A stretch of 64,000 nt of DNA from DAOUJI01 sp965219565 (GCA_965219565.1 OZ244780.1:2666001-2730000), one strand, 5' to 3'; shown: positions 35,633-44,789, counted from the first letter of the stretch. The notes: generated by a model not told the origin, from the letters alone. Made by a program: numbers and translations.

Positions 35633-35643
<11 letters not shown>
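34777..35643 (-). CDS. mtnP: S-methyl-5'-thioadenosine phosphorylase
   Basis: A 288-residue MTAP: VGIIGGSGLYRMDGL, LPRHGKGHRIMPTHMPAQAN, MEGPAFSTRAESFMYRSWGA, IGMTALPEAKLAREAEICYA, and TDYDCWHE near the C-terminus. It phosphorolyses methylthioadenosine, the by-product of polyamine synthesis, to adenine and methylthioribose 1-phosphate. The ATG at 35643 is preferred to the TTG at 35649. It overlaps the end of mtnA, whose product acts next in the pathway, by 11 bases. Confidence 0.94.
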
Positions 35644-36688
<1,045 letters not shown>

Positions 36689-36721
36689 TTTTCTCGTCCG
36701 GCAACGCCTGTTTTCGGGCAA

Positions 36722-36749
36722 ACAAAAAGCCTCTCTTAAGGGAGAAGCT
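36722..36749 (-). terminator. Terminator-like hairpin at the 5' end of the SAM-unit mRNA
   Basis: On the minus strand AGCTTCTC-CCTTAA-GAGAGGCT forms 8 pairs (one G-U) and is followed by TTTTTGTTT. With the promoter at 36758-36786 the transcript should begin near 36751, so this hairpin would be almost at its 5' end. It could be an attenuator, but its place suggests an mRNA-stabilising 5' stem. I recognised no riboswitch aptamer. Confidence 0.5.
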
Positions 36750-36757
36750 CTCGCCTC

Positions 36758-36786
36758 ATACTAACTTGAGGGGCATTAGGTGTCAA
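36758..36786 (-). promoter_or_regulatory. Promoter of the mtnA-speE unit
   Basis: TTGACA (36781-36786), a 17-base spacer and TAGTAT (36758-36763) on the minus strand lie about 70 bases before mtnA. This is the same -35, spacer and -10 combination as the integrase promoter at 6135-6163. Confidence 0.75.
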
Positions 36787-36838
36787 GGAAACCTGGACGC
36801 AACGTCCCTAGCCCCTTCCCCACTGCCGGTAAAAAATT

Positions 36839-36866
36839 GTAGGGGCGACCAGCCGGTCGCCCCTAC
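36839..36866. repeat. Dispersed GTAGGGGCGACC palindrome, perfect copy
   Basis: Perfect 12-base arms GTAGGGGCGACC / GGTCGCCCCTAC flank AGCC. It lies between the divergent mtnA and hyuA genes. Related copies are at 16481 and 17478. Confidence 0.8.
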
Positions 36867-36954
36867 ACCTCTACTACGCGCAGTTAAACCACAGCAAGTC
36901 AATGGCTCGGCCTCCCTCACAACATCCGCTCGCTATATGTCTGTATCTTTAAGC

Positions 36955-36960
36955 TATAAT
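36955..36960 (+). promoter_or_regulatory. -10 element upstream of hyuA
   Basis: A perfect TATAAT lies 32 bases before the first possible start of hyuA. No clear -35 is present at the right distance, so only the -10 is claimed. Confidence 0.35.
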
Positions 36961-36992
36961 CTCAAAGTCGATTCACTCAACGGAAAACAGGA

Positions 36993-39017
36993 ATGGGTGC
37001 TCAGATGGCCTTGGACAACACAGTGGTCGGCATAGACGTAGGCGGCACGTTCACCGACTTTGTCGTGCTGAAGGACGGCCAGATAGCGGTGCATAAGGCG
37101 CCCTCCACTCCGGCGGACCCGTCGTTGGCGATTCTTAACGGGATCCGGGACCTGGCAATAGACCAAGCGGCCTTCGTACACGGCTCAACGGTGGCCACCA
37201 ACGCCATACTGGAGCGGAAGGGAGCGCGCACCGCGCTGATAACGACCGAGGGGTTCGAGGACGTGCTGGAAATCGGCCGCCAGAACCGGAAGGACATCTA
37301 CGACCTGATGATGGACAGGCCGGAACCTCTAGTCCCCGCGGGCCTCCGGTACGGCCTTCAAGAGCGGATTGACTACACCGGCGCCATACTTGTATCTCCC
37401 ACCGATCAGGACTTGGCAGAGGTCGTAGAGGCGGTCAGTAAATCGGGGGCAGACGCCGTGGCTGTGTCGCTTCTCTTCTCCTTCCTCAACCCCCTGCACG
37501 AGAACATGGTATTGGAAGCTCTTGCCGCCCTGGATTCCAAACCTTTTCTCTCAGTCTCCAGCCAGGTCCTGCCCGAGTTCAGAGAATACGAGCGCACCAG
37601 CGCCGTGACGGTCAACGCCTACGTTGGGCCGGCCATGTCTGGATACCTGGGCAATCTGGAGGCGTCTCTGGGGAGCAGCCTCAGAATCATGCAGTCTTCC
37701 GGCGGTAGCATCACGAGCGCCCTGGCCTCCCACCAACCCGTGCGGACCATCCTCAGCGGGCCTGCCGGGGGAGTTGTCGGCGCTTTTCACGTCGGGTCGC
37801 AGGCAGGTTACAAAGACCTCATAACTATAGACATGGGCGGAACGTCCACCGACGTGTCCCTGTGCCCTGGCAGAATCAAAGAAACCACCGCTTCCGAGGT
37901 GGCGGGCTGCCCCGTCAGCGTTCCTATGATTGAGATTCACACCGTCGGCGCAGGAGGAGGCTCCATAGCCCGGTTGGACGCCGGAGGCGCCCTCACCGTG
38001 GGTCCCGAGTCAGCGGGCGCCGACCCTGGGCCGGCCTGCTATGGAATTGGGACTGACATCACCGTCACCGACGCCAACCTCGTTCTTGGCCGTCTCCAGC
38101 CGGACCATTTTTTGGACGGCCGCTTGCCGCTGGACCGAAGCCGCTCTCTCGTCCTGATGGAATATCTGGCAACCTCCATGTCCACTACCGTAGAGGCCGC
38201 AGCTTTGGGAATCATCCGGGTGGTGAACTCCAGCATGGAGCGGGCCATACGCACCATATCGATGGAACGAGGCTACGATCCCAGACGCTTCACCCTTCTG
38301 GCTTTTGGCGGGGCGGGCCCCATGCACTGCTGCGAGTTGGCCCAGGAGTTGGGTATACCACGGGTGTTGGTCCCCCTCAATCCAGGCGTTCTGTCTGCCC
38401 TGGGCGCCGGCATCGCAGACATAGTCAAGGACTACTCCAGAACCGTCATGCTCCGAGGCCCCGACCTCACGCTTCAAAGAATGGAAGACGGGTTCGCCCA
38501 ACTCCTGGAGGCCGCCTACGATGACATGTCAAGCGAGGGGCTTGACCTGGATAGAGCGATGCCCAGGCGTTCGCTGGACGTCCGGTACGTGGGCCAGTCC
38601 TACGAGTTGAACGTGGACTTCCCCAAGGGCCGCAGCGGCTTGGCCAAGGCAATAGCATCGGCTTTTCACAGGGCCCACAGGCAACGATTTGGCTATTCCG
38701 ACTCCAACGAACCTGTGGAGGTGGTCAATCTACGGCTGAAGATGGCGCTGCCCGGTGACGCCCCGGAAGCCGCTCCCCGCGCCGAGTCCGGGGAATCCGC
38801 AGCCAGGGCCAAGGTCACAGAAGTGCACGTCGTTTTCGCCGAAGGCGTCGCTGCTACAGGCGTCTACCGGCGGGAGCTGCTGGAACCCGGAAACTTGTTC
38901 CAAGGCCCCGCTTTGGTGGTGCAGCTGGACTCCACCACCGTTATGCCGCCGGGCTGGTCGGCGCGGGTGGACCCCTGGGGCAACCTGATTCTGACGCCCG
39001 ATGGTGAGCCTTGGTAG
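36993..39017 (+). CDS. hyuA: Hydantoinase/oxoprolinase subunit A
   Basis: The 674-residue protein opens with the actin-like ATPase motif VVGIDVGGTFTDFVVLKDG. It has VHGSTVATNAILERKG, SGPAGGVVGAFHVG, IDMGGTSTDVSLCPG, GAGGGSIARLDAGGAL, AGADPGPACYG and FGGAGPMHCCELAQELG, all typical of HyuA/acetone-carboxylase-beta-like subunits. With HyuB it should hydrolyse a cyclic amide such as a hydantoin or oxoproline, using ATP. The ATG at 36993 has AGGA directly against it; ATG 37005 (MALDNTV) may be the real start. Its stop overlaps the hyuB start by 7 bases. Confidence 0.92.
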   Translation: MGAQMALDNTVVGIDVGGTFTDFVVLKDGQIAVHKAPSTPADPSLAILNGIRDLAIDQAAFVHGSTVATNAILERKGARTALITTEGFEDVLEIGRQNRKDIYDLMMDRPEPLVPAGLRYGLQERIDYTGAILVSPTDQDLAEVVEAVSKSGADAVAVSLLFSFLNPLHENMVLEALAALDSKPFLSVSSQVLPEFREYERTSAVTVNAYVGPAMSGYLGNLEASLGSSLRIMQSSGGSITSALASHQPVRTILSGPAGGVVGAFHVGSQAGYKDLITIDMGGTSTDVSLCPGRIKETTASEVAGCPVSVPMIEIHTVGAGGGSIARLDAGGALTVGPESAGADPGPACYGIGTDITVTDANLVLGRLQPDHFLDGRLPLDRSRSLVLMEYLATSMSTTVEAAALGIIRVVNSSMERAIRTISMERGYDPRRFTLLAFGGAGPMHCCELAQELGIPRVLVPLNPGVLSALGAGIADIVKDYSRTVMLRGPDLTLQRMEDGFAQLLEAAYDDMSSEGLDLDRAMPRRSLDVRYVGQSYELNVDFPKGRSGLAKAIASAFHRAHRQRFGYSDSNEPVEVVNLRLKMALPGDAPEAAPRAESGESAARAKVTEVHVVFAEGVAATGVYRRELLEPGNLFQGPALVVQLDSTTVMPPGWSARVDPWGNLILTPDGEPW

Positions 39018-40600
39018 ACCCAATCAGCTTGGAAGTGTTCAAAAATCTGTTCACGTCGGTGTGCGAGGAGATGGGCGTGGCCCTGCAACGCACCGCCTAC
39101 TCTCCCAACATCAAGGAACGGCTGGACTTCTCGTGCGCACTCTTCGACCCCGCCGGACAAATGGCGGCCCAGGCGTCGCACATCCCGGTGCACCTGGGCG
39201 CAATGCCTGCGTCGGTGAGGGCCGCCCTGGAAGTGTTCCCCAACCGTCTCGGGCAGGGCGACATCGTCATCCTCAACGACCCTTACCTGGGCGGCTCCCA
39301 CCTTCCCGACATCACAATGGTCGCTCCCGTGTTCAGCGGACGCCGCCCGCATAGAGAGCTAATCGGCTTCGTCTCCAACAGGGGACACCACGCCGACGTA
39401 GGAGGCATGACACCCGGCTCTCTGCCACTTTCCACTGAGCTGTACCAGGAGGGGACCATAATCCCGCCTATCAAGCTGGCCCGGTCGGGCAGGGTGAACC
39501 GGGAAGTGGTGGACCTGATTTGCAGGAACTCCCGGACCCCCGACGAACGCAGGGGAGACCTGGCGGCCCAGATAGCCTCCATCAAAGTGGGTGAAAGGCG
39601 CGTCAAGGAAATCGTAGAGCGGTACGATTCCTCCACCGTCCTGGAGCACATGGACGCCCTGCTCGCTTACTCGGAGCGGCTTACCAGGGCCGGCATTTCC
39701 GAAGTCCCGGATGGGGTCTACGAAGCCAGCGACTACATGGACGACGACGGCCACTCCAACCAGCCCGTGCCCATTCGCGTTGCAATCCGGGTGGCCGGAG
39801 ACAGCCTTACGGTGGACTTCACCGGCACGTCGCCTCAGAGGCCAGGATGCATCAACGCCCCGTTCGCAGTGACTTCGTCAGCCGTGCTCTATATTGTCCA
39901 CAGCCTTGTGGGCGGCGGCGCTCCCCCCAACCAGGGCTGCATGAGACCCGTGACCGTCGAGGCCCCCAAAGGCTCCTTGGTGAACCCCGACCCCCAACAC
40001 GGCGTGGCTGGCGGGAACGTGGAGACCTCCCAGAGAATCACCGACGTGCTGCTGGCGGCCATGGCCCAGGCTATCCCTGAGAGAGTACCCGCAGCCAGCC
40101 AGGGCACCATGAACAACGTGCTCATCGGAGGGCACGACCCGGTTAGAGACAAGCCCTTCGTATACTACGAGACCATCGCAGGCGGAATGGGGGCCAGGCC
40201 TACGAAGGACGGGATTTCTGGGATTCACACCCATATGACGAACACCATGAACACTCCCATCGAGGCCTTGGAGTTCGTATACCCATTCAGGGTGCGCAGG
40301 TACGCCATCCGCCGGGGCACAGGCGGCGACGGCCGGCACAAGGGCGGCGACGGCGTCGTCCGAGACACCGAGTTCCTGGCTCCGGCAAGGGTTACTGTTC
40401 TGTCCGAAAGGCGACGGTTCGCCCCCTACGGACTCCACGGCGGCCACCACGCCGAGCTGGGGGAGAACATTCTGTACAAAGGCGGCTATGAGGAGGTCAA
40501 GCTGTCGGGAAAAGAGGTGCTGGACGTGGAGCCGGGCGACGTGCTCAGCGTCAGGACACCCGGCGGCGGAGGCTGGGGAGAGCCGCCTGAACAAGAATAG
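39011..40600 (+). CDS. hyuB: Hydantoinase/oxoprolinase subunit B
   Basis: The 529-residue protein is a HyuB subunit: NIKERLDFSCALFDPAGQM, ASHIPVHLGAMPASVRAAL, DIVILNDPYLGGSHLPDIT, SNRGHHADVGGMTPGS, DFTGTSPQRPGCINAP and the glycine-rich end SVRTPGGGGWGEPP. These segments carry the metal and substrate residues of the family. It starts at a TTG (39011) with GGTGA upstream, overlapping hyuA, so the two subunits are translated together. The substrate is not known. An OsmC-like gene follows 44 bases later. Confidence 0.93.
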   Translation: MVDPISLEVFKNLFTSVCEEMGVALQRTAYSPNIKERLDFSCALFDPAGQMAAQASHIPVHLGAMPASVRAALEVFPNRLGQGDIVILNDPYLGGSHLPDITMVAPVFSGRRPHRELIGFVSNRGHHADVGGMTPGSLPLSTELYQEGTIIPPIKLARSGRVNREVVDLICRNSRTPDERRGDLAAQIASIKVGERRVKEIVERYDSSTVLEHMDALLAYSERLTRAGISEVPDGVYEASDYMDDDGHSNQPVPIRVAIRVAGDSLTVDFTGTSPQRPGCINAPFAVTSSAVLYIVHSLVGGGAPPNQGCMRPVTVEAPKGSLVNPDPQHGVAGGNVETSQRITDVLLAAMAQAIPERVPAASQGTMNNVLIGGHDPVRDKPFVYYETIAGGMGARPTKDGISGIHTHMTNTMNTPIEALEFVYPFRVRRYAIRRGTGGDGRHKGGDGVVRDTEFLAPARVTVLSERRRFAPYGLHGGHHAELGENILYKGGYEEVKLSGKEVLDVEPGDVLSVRTPGGGGWGEPPEQE

Positions 40601-40644
40601 ACCATGCGGTTAGCAGACCGCCGCACAAATACTGAAGGAGCCGT

Positions 40645-41073
40645 ATGGACACAGTTAGAGTCGAGAGCTTCAAGAACATGCAGCACGTCATCACCACGCC
40701 GGGCCAGGCTATCGTAGCAGACGAACCTCCGGGCGAAGGGGATGGTCTAGGCCCCAACCCATATGAGCTTCTCCTGGCCTCCCTGGGCACGTGAACCTCC
40801 ATGACCCTCCTCCTTTACGCAAGGAGGAAGGAATGGCCCCTGGAAGGGGTCACCGTAGAGCTTAGCCACGAACGGGTCCACGCGAAAGACTGCGAGGAAT
40901 GCGAGGAGGACGACAACTCCATCATCAACGTAATCCGACGTTACATCGTGCTTAAAGGGGACCTAGACCAGGAACAAAAGGACCGGCTGGCCGTCATCGC
41001 CACCCGGTGTCCGGTCCACAGGACCCTAACCGAGGGCCCACGAATCTTCGACGAGGTGGACGTCGTGGCCTGA
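40645..41073 (+). CDS. OsmC-like protein with in-frame TGA at the conserved cysteine (candidate selenoprotein)
   Basis: From ATG 40645 (AAGGAG 4 bases upstream) the frame reads NPYELLLASLGT, then TGA (40792-40794, codon 50), then TSMTLLLYARRKEWPLEGV and on to RCPVHRTLTEGPRIFDEV, 142 residues in all. OsmC/Ohr-type peroxidases normally read L-x-A-L-G-x-C-T-S-M-T here, so the stop replaces exactly the first catalytic cysteine; the second (Cys122) is kept. OsmC-like selenoproteins are known in marine metagenomes. A hairpin follows 13 bases after the TGA (see 40808-40828). I infer selenocysteine insertion. A nonsense change, sequencing error, or translation from the ATG at 40801 are the alternatives. 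It lies 44 bases after hyuB. Confidence 0.7.
40808..40828 (+). promoter_or_regulatory. SECIS-like hairpin downstream of the OsmC TGA
   Basis: TCCTCCTT (40808-40815) pairs perfectly with AAGGAGGA (40821-40828) around the loop TACGC, with two more C-G pairs beyond a C-A mismatch. The loop begins 21 bases after the TGA, inside the spacing used by bacterial SECIS elements. The loop G is at the fourth position, whereas described elements have a G among the first two, so the fit is partial. Confidence 0.45.
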
Positions 41074-41159
41074 CGGGTCGCTTTCCTTGACTCCGGTTTC
41101 CCCTCAACCCTACAATTTCCGAAACTTCCGCCCAGACCAGCCGGCATGAGGTCTTCGTT

Positions 41160-42320
41160 ATGGTACGTGCCCTTTTCATGGGCCAGACGGGAATAGACAA
41201 GAAACGTCACATTGAAACCCTGCGGGAGTACGCCGCCTCCAAAGGCAAGTCCATCGACGGGCTTTACAACGTCGGGGACATCATGTACGAGGAAAGCCGG
41301 AAAGCCGGGAAGTCCATTACCGAAGGCAAAATCCTCGACCTGCCTCTCACCGAGCTTGCCGTTCTCAGGCGCTCGGCTTTCAACAAAATCCAACAGGAGA
41401 CGAGCCAACAAGACTCAGCCACCGTAGTGGTCGGTTCCCACGCTGTCTTCCGCTGGAACAACCAGCTCTTCCGAGCCTTCGAACTGTCCGACTTCGAGTC
41501 CTTCAGGCCGGACCTGATAATTACGCTGGTGGACGATGTCGACGCCGTGAAGCTGAACTTGGATGGCCTCCGGGGCGCCGGTCGTCTCCCTGCGGACACG
41601 TCCTACGGGATGAAGGACCTGCTGGTGTGGCGCGAGGAAGAGATACTGGCGTCTGAGATACTGGCGTCGTTCCTGGGTGTGCCGCACTACGTGCTTGGGG
41701 TGTCTCTGGAACCTGAGGTCACTGAATATGCTCTGGAGATTGCCTACTCCCTGATGTTCGAGCTATGGAAGAAACGGTCCTATGTGAGCTTCCCTATCAG
41801 CGACGCCCAGGCCAAACCGGAGATTTGGGACAAGGTGCAGGACTTCCGCCGGAGGGTCCGCAACCGGCTTTGCTGCTTCGATCCCATGATGATTGACGAG
41901 AAGCGTCTCTACGGGATTCTCAGGAGCCACCGCCAAGAGAATCCGACCGCTGCTCAGTTGCTTTGCGACGTCAGGGGGAAGCAGGTCCAATTCAGCGCCC
42001 AGGAGATAGAGGGCATCATTCCCGACATAGACGGACAGATCGTTTCCAGGGACTACAAACTGATAGACCAGTCAGAGATGATTGTGGCCTACATCCCTCT
42101 CGACACCGACGGCAGCCCGTTGATAGCCGGAGGAGTGCAATCGGAGCTTGAGTACGCCTCTGCCTCAACCAAAGAGGTGTTGGTGGTCTGGGAAGCCAGC
42201 AAGGAACCGACGCCCTTTATCCATCAACGCGCCGATAAAATCTTCTCCAGCGTCGCGGAGCTGGAACGCCATCTGGAGAAACAGTTCCAACAGACCGGCC
42301 AGCTCGAATTCCCCCTGTAG
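41160..42320 (+). CDS. Unknown two-domain protein: P-loop-like N-terminus and deoxyribosyltransferase-like C-terminus
   Basis: The 386-residue product begins VRALFMGQTGIDKKRHIETL, a degenerate P-loop (GQTGIDKK, lacking the usual Ser/Thr), followed by kinase-like helices and strands (VVVGSHAVFRWNNQLF, PDLIITLVDDVDAV). The region from about 310 (YKLIDQSEMIVAYIPLDTDG, then GVQSELEYASASTKEVLVVW) resembles the nucleoside 2-deoxyribosyltransferase fold: a strand, a D-Q-S-E/D-x-V-V-A turn, then a S-E-L-x-Y-A motif. I recognise no named family. Proteins with both parts could act on a nucleotide or signal its level. It is alone between the OsmC gene and a repeat. An ATG at 41178 (MGQTGID) is also possible. 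Confidence 0.55.
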   Translation: MVRALFMGQTGIDKKRHIETLREYAASKGKSIDGLYNVGDIMYEESRKAGKSITEGKILDLPLTELAVLRRSAFNKIQQETSQQDSATVVVGSHAVFRWNNQLFRAFELSDFESFRPDLIITLVDDVDAVKLNLDGLRGAGRLPADTSYGMKDLLVWREEEILASEILASFLGVPHYVLGVSLEPEVTEYALEIAYSLMFELWKKRSYVSFPISDAQAKPEIWDKVQDFRRRVRNRLCCFDPMMIDEKRLYGILRSHRQENPTAAQLLCDVRGKQVQFSAQEIEGIIPDIDGQIVSRDYKLIDQSEMIVAYIPLDTDGSPLIAGGVQSELEYASASTKEVLVVWEASKEPTPFIHQRADKIFSSVAELERHLEKQFQQTGQLEFPL

Positions 42321-42388
42321 TGTCCATACTCCGGTCTAGGGTGTGTTCACATTAAGCCGAACGTAAGCGCCGAAACCCCCAAGCCTGC

Positions 42389-42543
42389 CATTCCGAACGC
42401 AGTGAGGAATCTAGAGATGTTGTTCGGAGTCATGCAGCGATTCGACTGACGGCCTCTTCCCGTGGGTCATTGCATTTCTGAGCGCCTAGGTTTGAGGATA
42501 AGGACTTGAGATTCCTCACTGCGATGCGCTCCGTTTCGGAATG
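42389..42543. repeat. MITE-like inverted repeat (ATTCCGA type)
   Basis: CATTCCGAACGCAGTGAGGAATCT (split as CATTCCGAACGC and AGTGAGGAATCT, 42389-42412) is the reverse complement of AGATTCCTCACTGCG plus TTCGGAATG (42509-42543), which are separated by an 11-base insertion. The internal 96 bases hold no gene. It is of the same general design as 24299-24426. Confidence 0.7.
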
Positions 42544-42588
42544 ACAGTCGAGGGGGCGGAAAGACGCAGGTTCTAGCGTGAACAGGCC

Positions 42589-43032
42589 CTAATCCGGCGG
42601 GGTTTCCAGCCGCTCCTTGAGGGCCAGGTTCATCATCACGAACCCCACCCTTTGGCTCCTGAAAGCCCGCAGCGCTTGCATAACCGGAGTCAGGAAGCCG
42701 GTGAACCGCTCCCCTTGGATGAGCCGGGTCACGCCGTCGCCACAGTCCTCAAGAATAAAGTAGTGCTCGCCGTCGACAATCCCTGGGGCCAGCACATGCT
42801 CAATCCACGTTAGACGGCGACCAGGCGCCGCCTCAACCACCTTGGGTTTGATCGTCTTTCCTATGGCTCCGGGCGGCTTGACCAGCAGGTTCAGCTTGCC
42901 GCCGACAGCGATTGTCCCTTCCCCTTTCTTGATGAAAGGGTTCCACTCTGCATAGGCATCCAGGTCCGTAAGCGCACCCCAGACTTTCTCCGGAGACGCG
43001 CATATCTCCACCTCTGTCCTGATTTCCCGCAA
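42589..43032 (-). CDS. SRPBCC domain protein
   Basis: A 147-residue START-like protein: IRTEVEICASPEKVWGALTD, LDAYAEWNPFIKKGEG, KVVEAAPGRRLTWIEHVLAP, and a long C-terminal helix. This form (polyketide-cyclase/dehydrase-like) binds small hydrophobic ligands; the role here is unknown. It starts at a TTG (43032) with GGAG 7 bases before it, that GGAG being the last codons of the cupin gene. The two genes are 4 bases apart and surely cotranscribed. Confidence 0.85.
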   Translation of the reverse strand: MREIRTEVEICASPEKVWGALTDLDAYAEWNPFIKKGEGTIAVGGKLNLLVKPPGAIGKTIKPKVVEAAPGRRLTWIEHVLAPGIVDGEHYFILEDCGDGVTRLIQGERFTGFLTPVMQALRAFRSQRVGFVMMNLALKERLETPPD

Positions 43033-43036
43033 AGGC

Positions 43037-43387
43037 TTACTCCAGGTAGCTGGTGGAGGGACTGTCGGTGGGCATCACAGTGTACATCCTGGCGTCGGCG
43101 CCAGAATGGTTTTCCAGCTTGTGGGGGACGTTAGGCGGCGCCAGCAGGGTGTGGCCTTCTGGGACCGTCCGCACCTCGTCCCCCACGGTCATCTCAATGG
43201 AACCCTCCAGCAGAATGATTGCCTCGTCGTGGGGATGGGTGTGGAGCTTGAGGGCTGAACCGTCGTGCATCACCAACTCGCCCACGGTCAGGCTGGCGGC
43301 GCCTGCGGCCTTGTTGATGAATCTACGGGACTGTCGTCCCTCACCGGGCTCGAAGGGGGGTTCAGTGCGCTGGTCAATGATCGGCAT
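43037..43387 (-). CDS. Small cupin protein
   Basis: The 116-residue protein is a single cupin barrel. Motif 1 is KLHTHPHDEAIILLEGSIEM with the three metal histidines and Glu; motif 2 is LLAPPNVPHKLENHSG with the last His. It probably binds one metal ion (Fe, Mn or Ni). Its ligand is unknown. ATG 43387 has AGGAGA upstream. It lies 75 bases after menG and directly before the SRPBCC gene. Confidence 0.9.
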   Translation of the reverse strand: MPIIDQRTEPPFEPGEGRQSRRFINKAAGAASLTVGELVMHDGSALKLHTHPHDEAIILLEGSIEMTVGDEVRTVPEGHTLLAPPNVPHKLENHSGADARMYTVMPTDSPSTSYLE

Positions 43388-43461
43388 GGCCTTCTCCTAT
43401 GGTGTTATTCCCAGTTGGATTCGTCTGAATTCTATGGCCAGACATCGCGTGGGGCAAGGCG

Positions 43462-44178
43462 CTAAGCCTTGACGCCCCAGTGGATGGCCACGGCTCCGAA
43501 TCCCAGCTTCTTGTAGCCCACGCCGGTGAGGCCAGCGTCTGCGAATGTTCGAGCCAGTTCGTCGGCGGTGTGGAACCGGCCCACGGATTTGGGCAAGTAA
43601 GTGTATGCTTCCCGGTTCCGGGCCACTATCTGTCCCATCAGCGGGACTACTCGATTGAAGAAGACTCTGAAGGGCGGCCCCAAAAGCCTGCTTTCGGTGG
43701 GCGTAGACTCCAGGGAGACCACACGCCCTCCGGGCTTCACCACACGGACCGCCTCTGCTAAAGCGCCCGGAAGATCGGGCATGTTCCTGAAACCCCATCC
43801 CGATACAGCGCAGGCGAAAGTATGGTCGGGAAAGGGAAGGGCCATTCCATCCCCCACGGTGAAATGGGTCACTCGCCCCAGCCCTTTGGCCTCGGCTTTC
43901 GCGGTGGCCCGGACCACCATTCCGGGAGTCAGGTCGAGCCCAACCACGCTCTCGATGCCGGGAATGGGCGCCAAAGCCATCGCAAAATCTCCGGTCCCAG
44001 AAGCCAGGTCGAAGGCTATGCCGTCCAGGTCTTTGGCGGCGATTTCGGCGGCGATGCGCCGCCAGCGGTGGTGAAGCCCACCGGTCATGAGGGTGTTCAT
44101 CAGGTCGTAGGTGGGGGCGATAGTGGCGAAGAGATTCGCCACGTACCGGCGTTTGGCCTCCCCCCGTAGCTCGGCCAT
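43462..44178 (-). CDS. menG: Demethylmenaquinone methyltransferase
   Basis: A 238-residue UbiE/MenG-type SAM methyltransferase: RYVANLFATIAPTYDLMNTL, HHRWRRIAAEIAAK, FDLASGTGDFAMALAPIPG with the SAM motif, GLDLTPGMVVRATAKAEAKG, and CAVSGWGFRNMPDLPGALAE. It performs the last methylation in menaquinone synthesis. It is 5 bases after ubiX, so the four genes 47215-43462 act as one unit. No early futalosine genes (mqnA-E) are in the window. Confidence 0.92.
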   Translation of the reverse strand: MAELRGEAKRRYVANLFATIAPTYDLMNTLMTGGLHHRWRRIAAEIAAKDLDGIAFDLASGTGDFAMALAPIPGIESVVGLDLTPGMVVRATAKAEAKGLGRVTHFTVGDGMALPFPDHTFACAVSGWGFRNMPDLPGALAEAVRVVKPGGRVVSLESTPTESRLLGPPFRVFFNRVVPLMGQIVARNREAYTYLPKSVGRFHTADELARTFADAGLTGVGYKKLGFGAVAIHWGVKA

Positions 44179-44183
44179 CTGCC

Positions 44184-44789
44184 CTAGACGCCAGGGCCGG
44201 AGTACTGGTAGCGGTCTTCCAGCTGCTCGTCTACACCCAATGCCACCAGAATGCGGCCCACCATGTACCCCACGACGTCGGCCACGGTCTGAGGCTTCAA
44301 GTAGAAGGGAGGATGGGGAGGCAGGGTCACCACGCCCATGCGGGCCAGTGTGGTCATGTTCTCAAGATGGACTGCGTGGAGAGGAGTTTCCCGCGGCACT
44401 ATGACCAGACGCCGGCGTTCCTTCAGGCACACGTCCGCTGACCGGAGCAGCAGGTTGTTGGCCATGCCGTGGGCCAGCGCCGCCACACTCGCCATGCTGC
44501 ATGGAACAATCGCCATGCCCTGAGTGGGATAGGAACCGCTGGCGATGGGTGCAGCCATTTCACCGATGCCGTAGTCGGTGAAATGAGGGTGCTCCCTCCA
44601 ACGGGCCAGCGCCTCGCTCCAGGACTCATCCATTTCCTGATGCCAGACCATCTTCGCCTCGGCGCTGGCCACCAGCGCCAAGGGCAACTCCCGGCGGAGC
44701 ATCTCTTCGACAAGGTCGCGGGCCATGACGACTCCGCTGGCCCCTGAAATGCCTATGACGTAAGGGCGTCTATCGTGGGCGTCGGTCAC
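44184..44789 (-). CDS. ubiX: UbiX-type flavin prenyltransferase
   Basis: The 201-residue protein has the UbiX fold: YVIGISGASGVVMARDLVEE at the N-terminus (FMN/prenyl phosphate site), LALVASAEAKMVWHQEM, and the C-terminal LKERRRLVIVPRETPLHAVH with HLENMTTLARMGVVTLPP. It makes prenylated FMN, the cofactor of UbiD decarboxylases; the partner UbiD gene is in the same unit. It starts at GTG 44789, overlapping the ubiA stop by 4 bases (GTGA). In futalosine-type menaquinone synthesis the equivalent is called MqnM. Confidence 0.93.
   Translation of the reverse strand: MTDAHDRRPYVIGISGASGVVMARDLVEEMLRRELPLALVASAEAKMVWHQEMDESWSEALARWREHPHFTDYGIGEMAAPIASGSYPTQGMAIVPCSMASVAALAHGMANNLLLRSADVCLKERRRLVIVPRETPLHAVHLENMTTLARMGVVTLPPHPPFYLKPQTVADVVGYMVGRILVALGVDEQLEDRYQYSGPGV

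Noticed and set aside
36722..36786. SAM riboswitch in front of mtnA
   Set aside because: The leader is too short and lacks the conserved cores of the SAM-I, SAM-II and SAH aptamers; only a hairpin is present.
40801..41073. Short OsmC gene starting at ATG 40801
   Set aside because: It would lack the first half of the domain, including the catalytic position, whereas an intact upstream half with a good ribosome site is present in the same frame.
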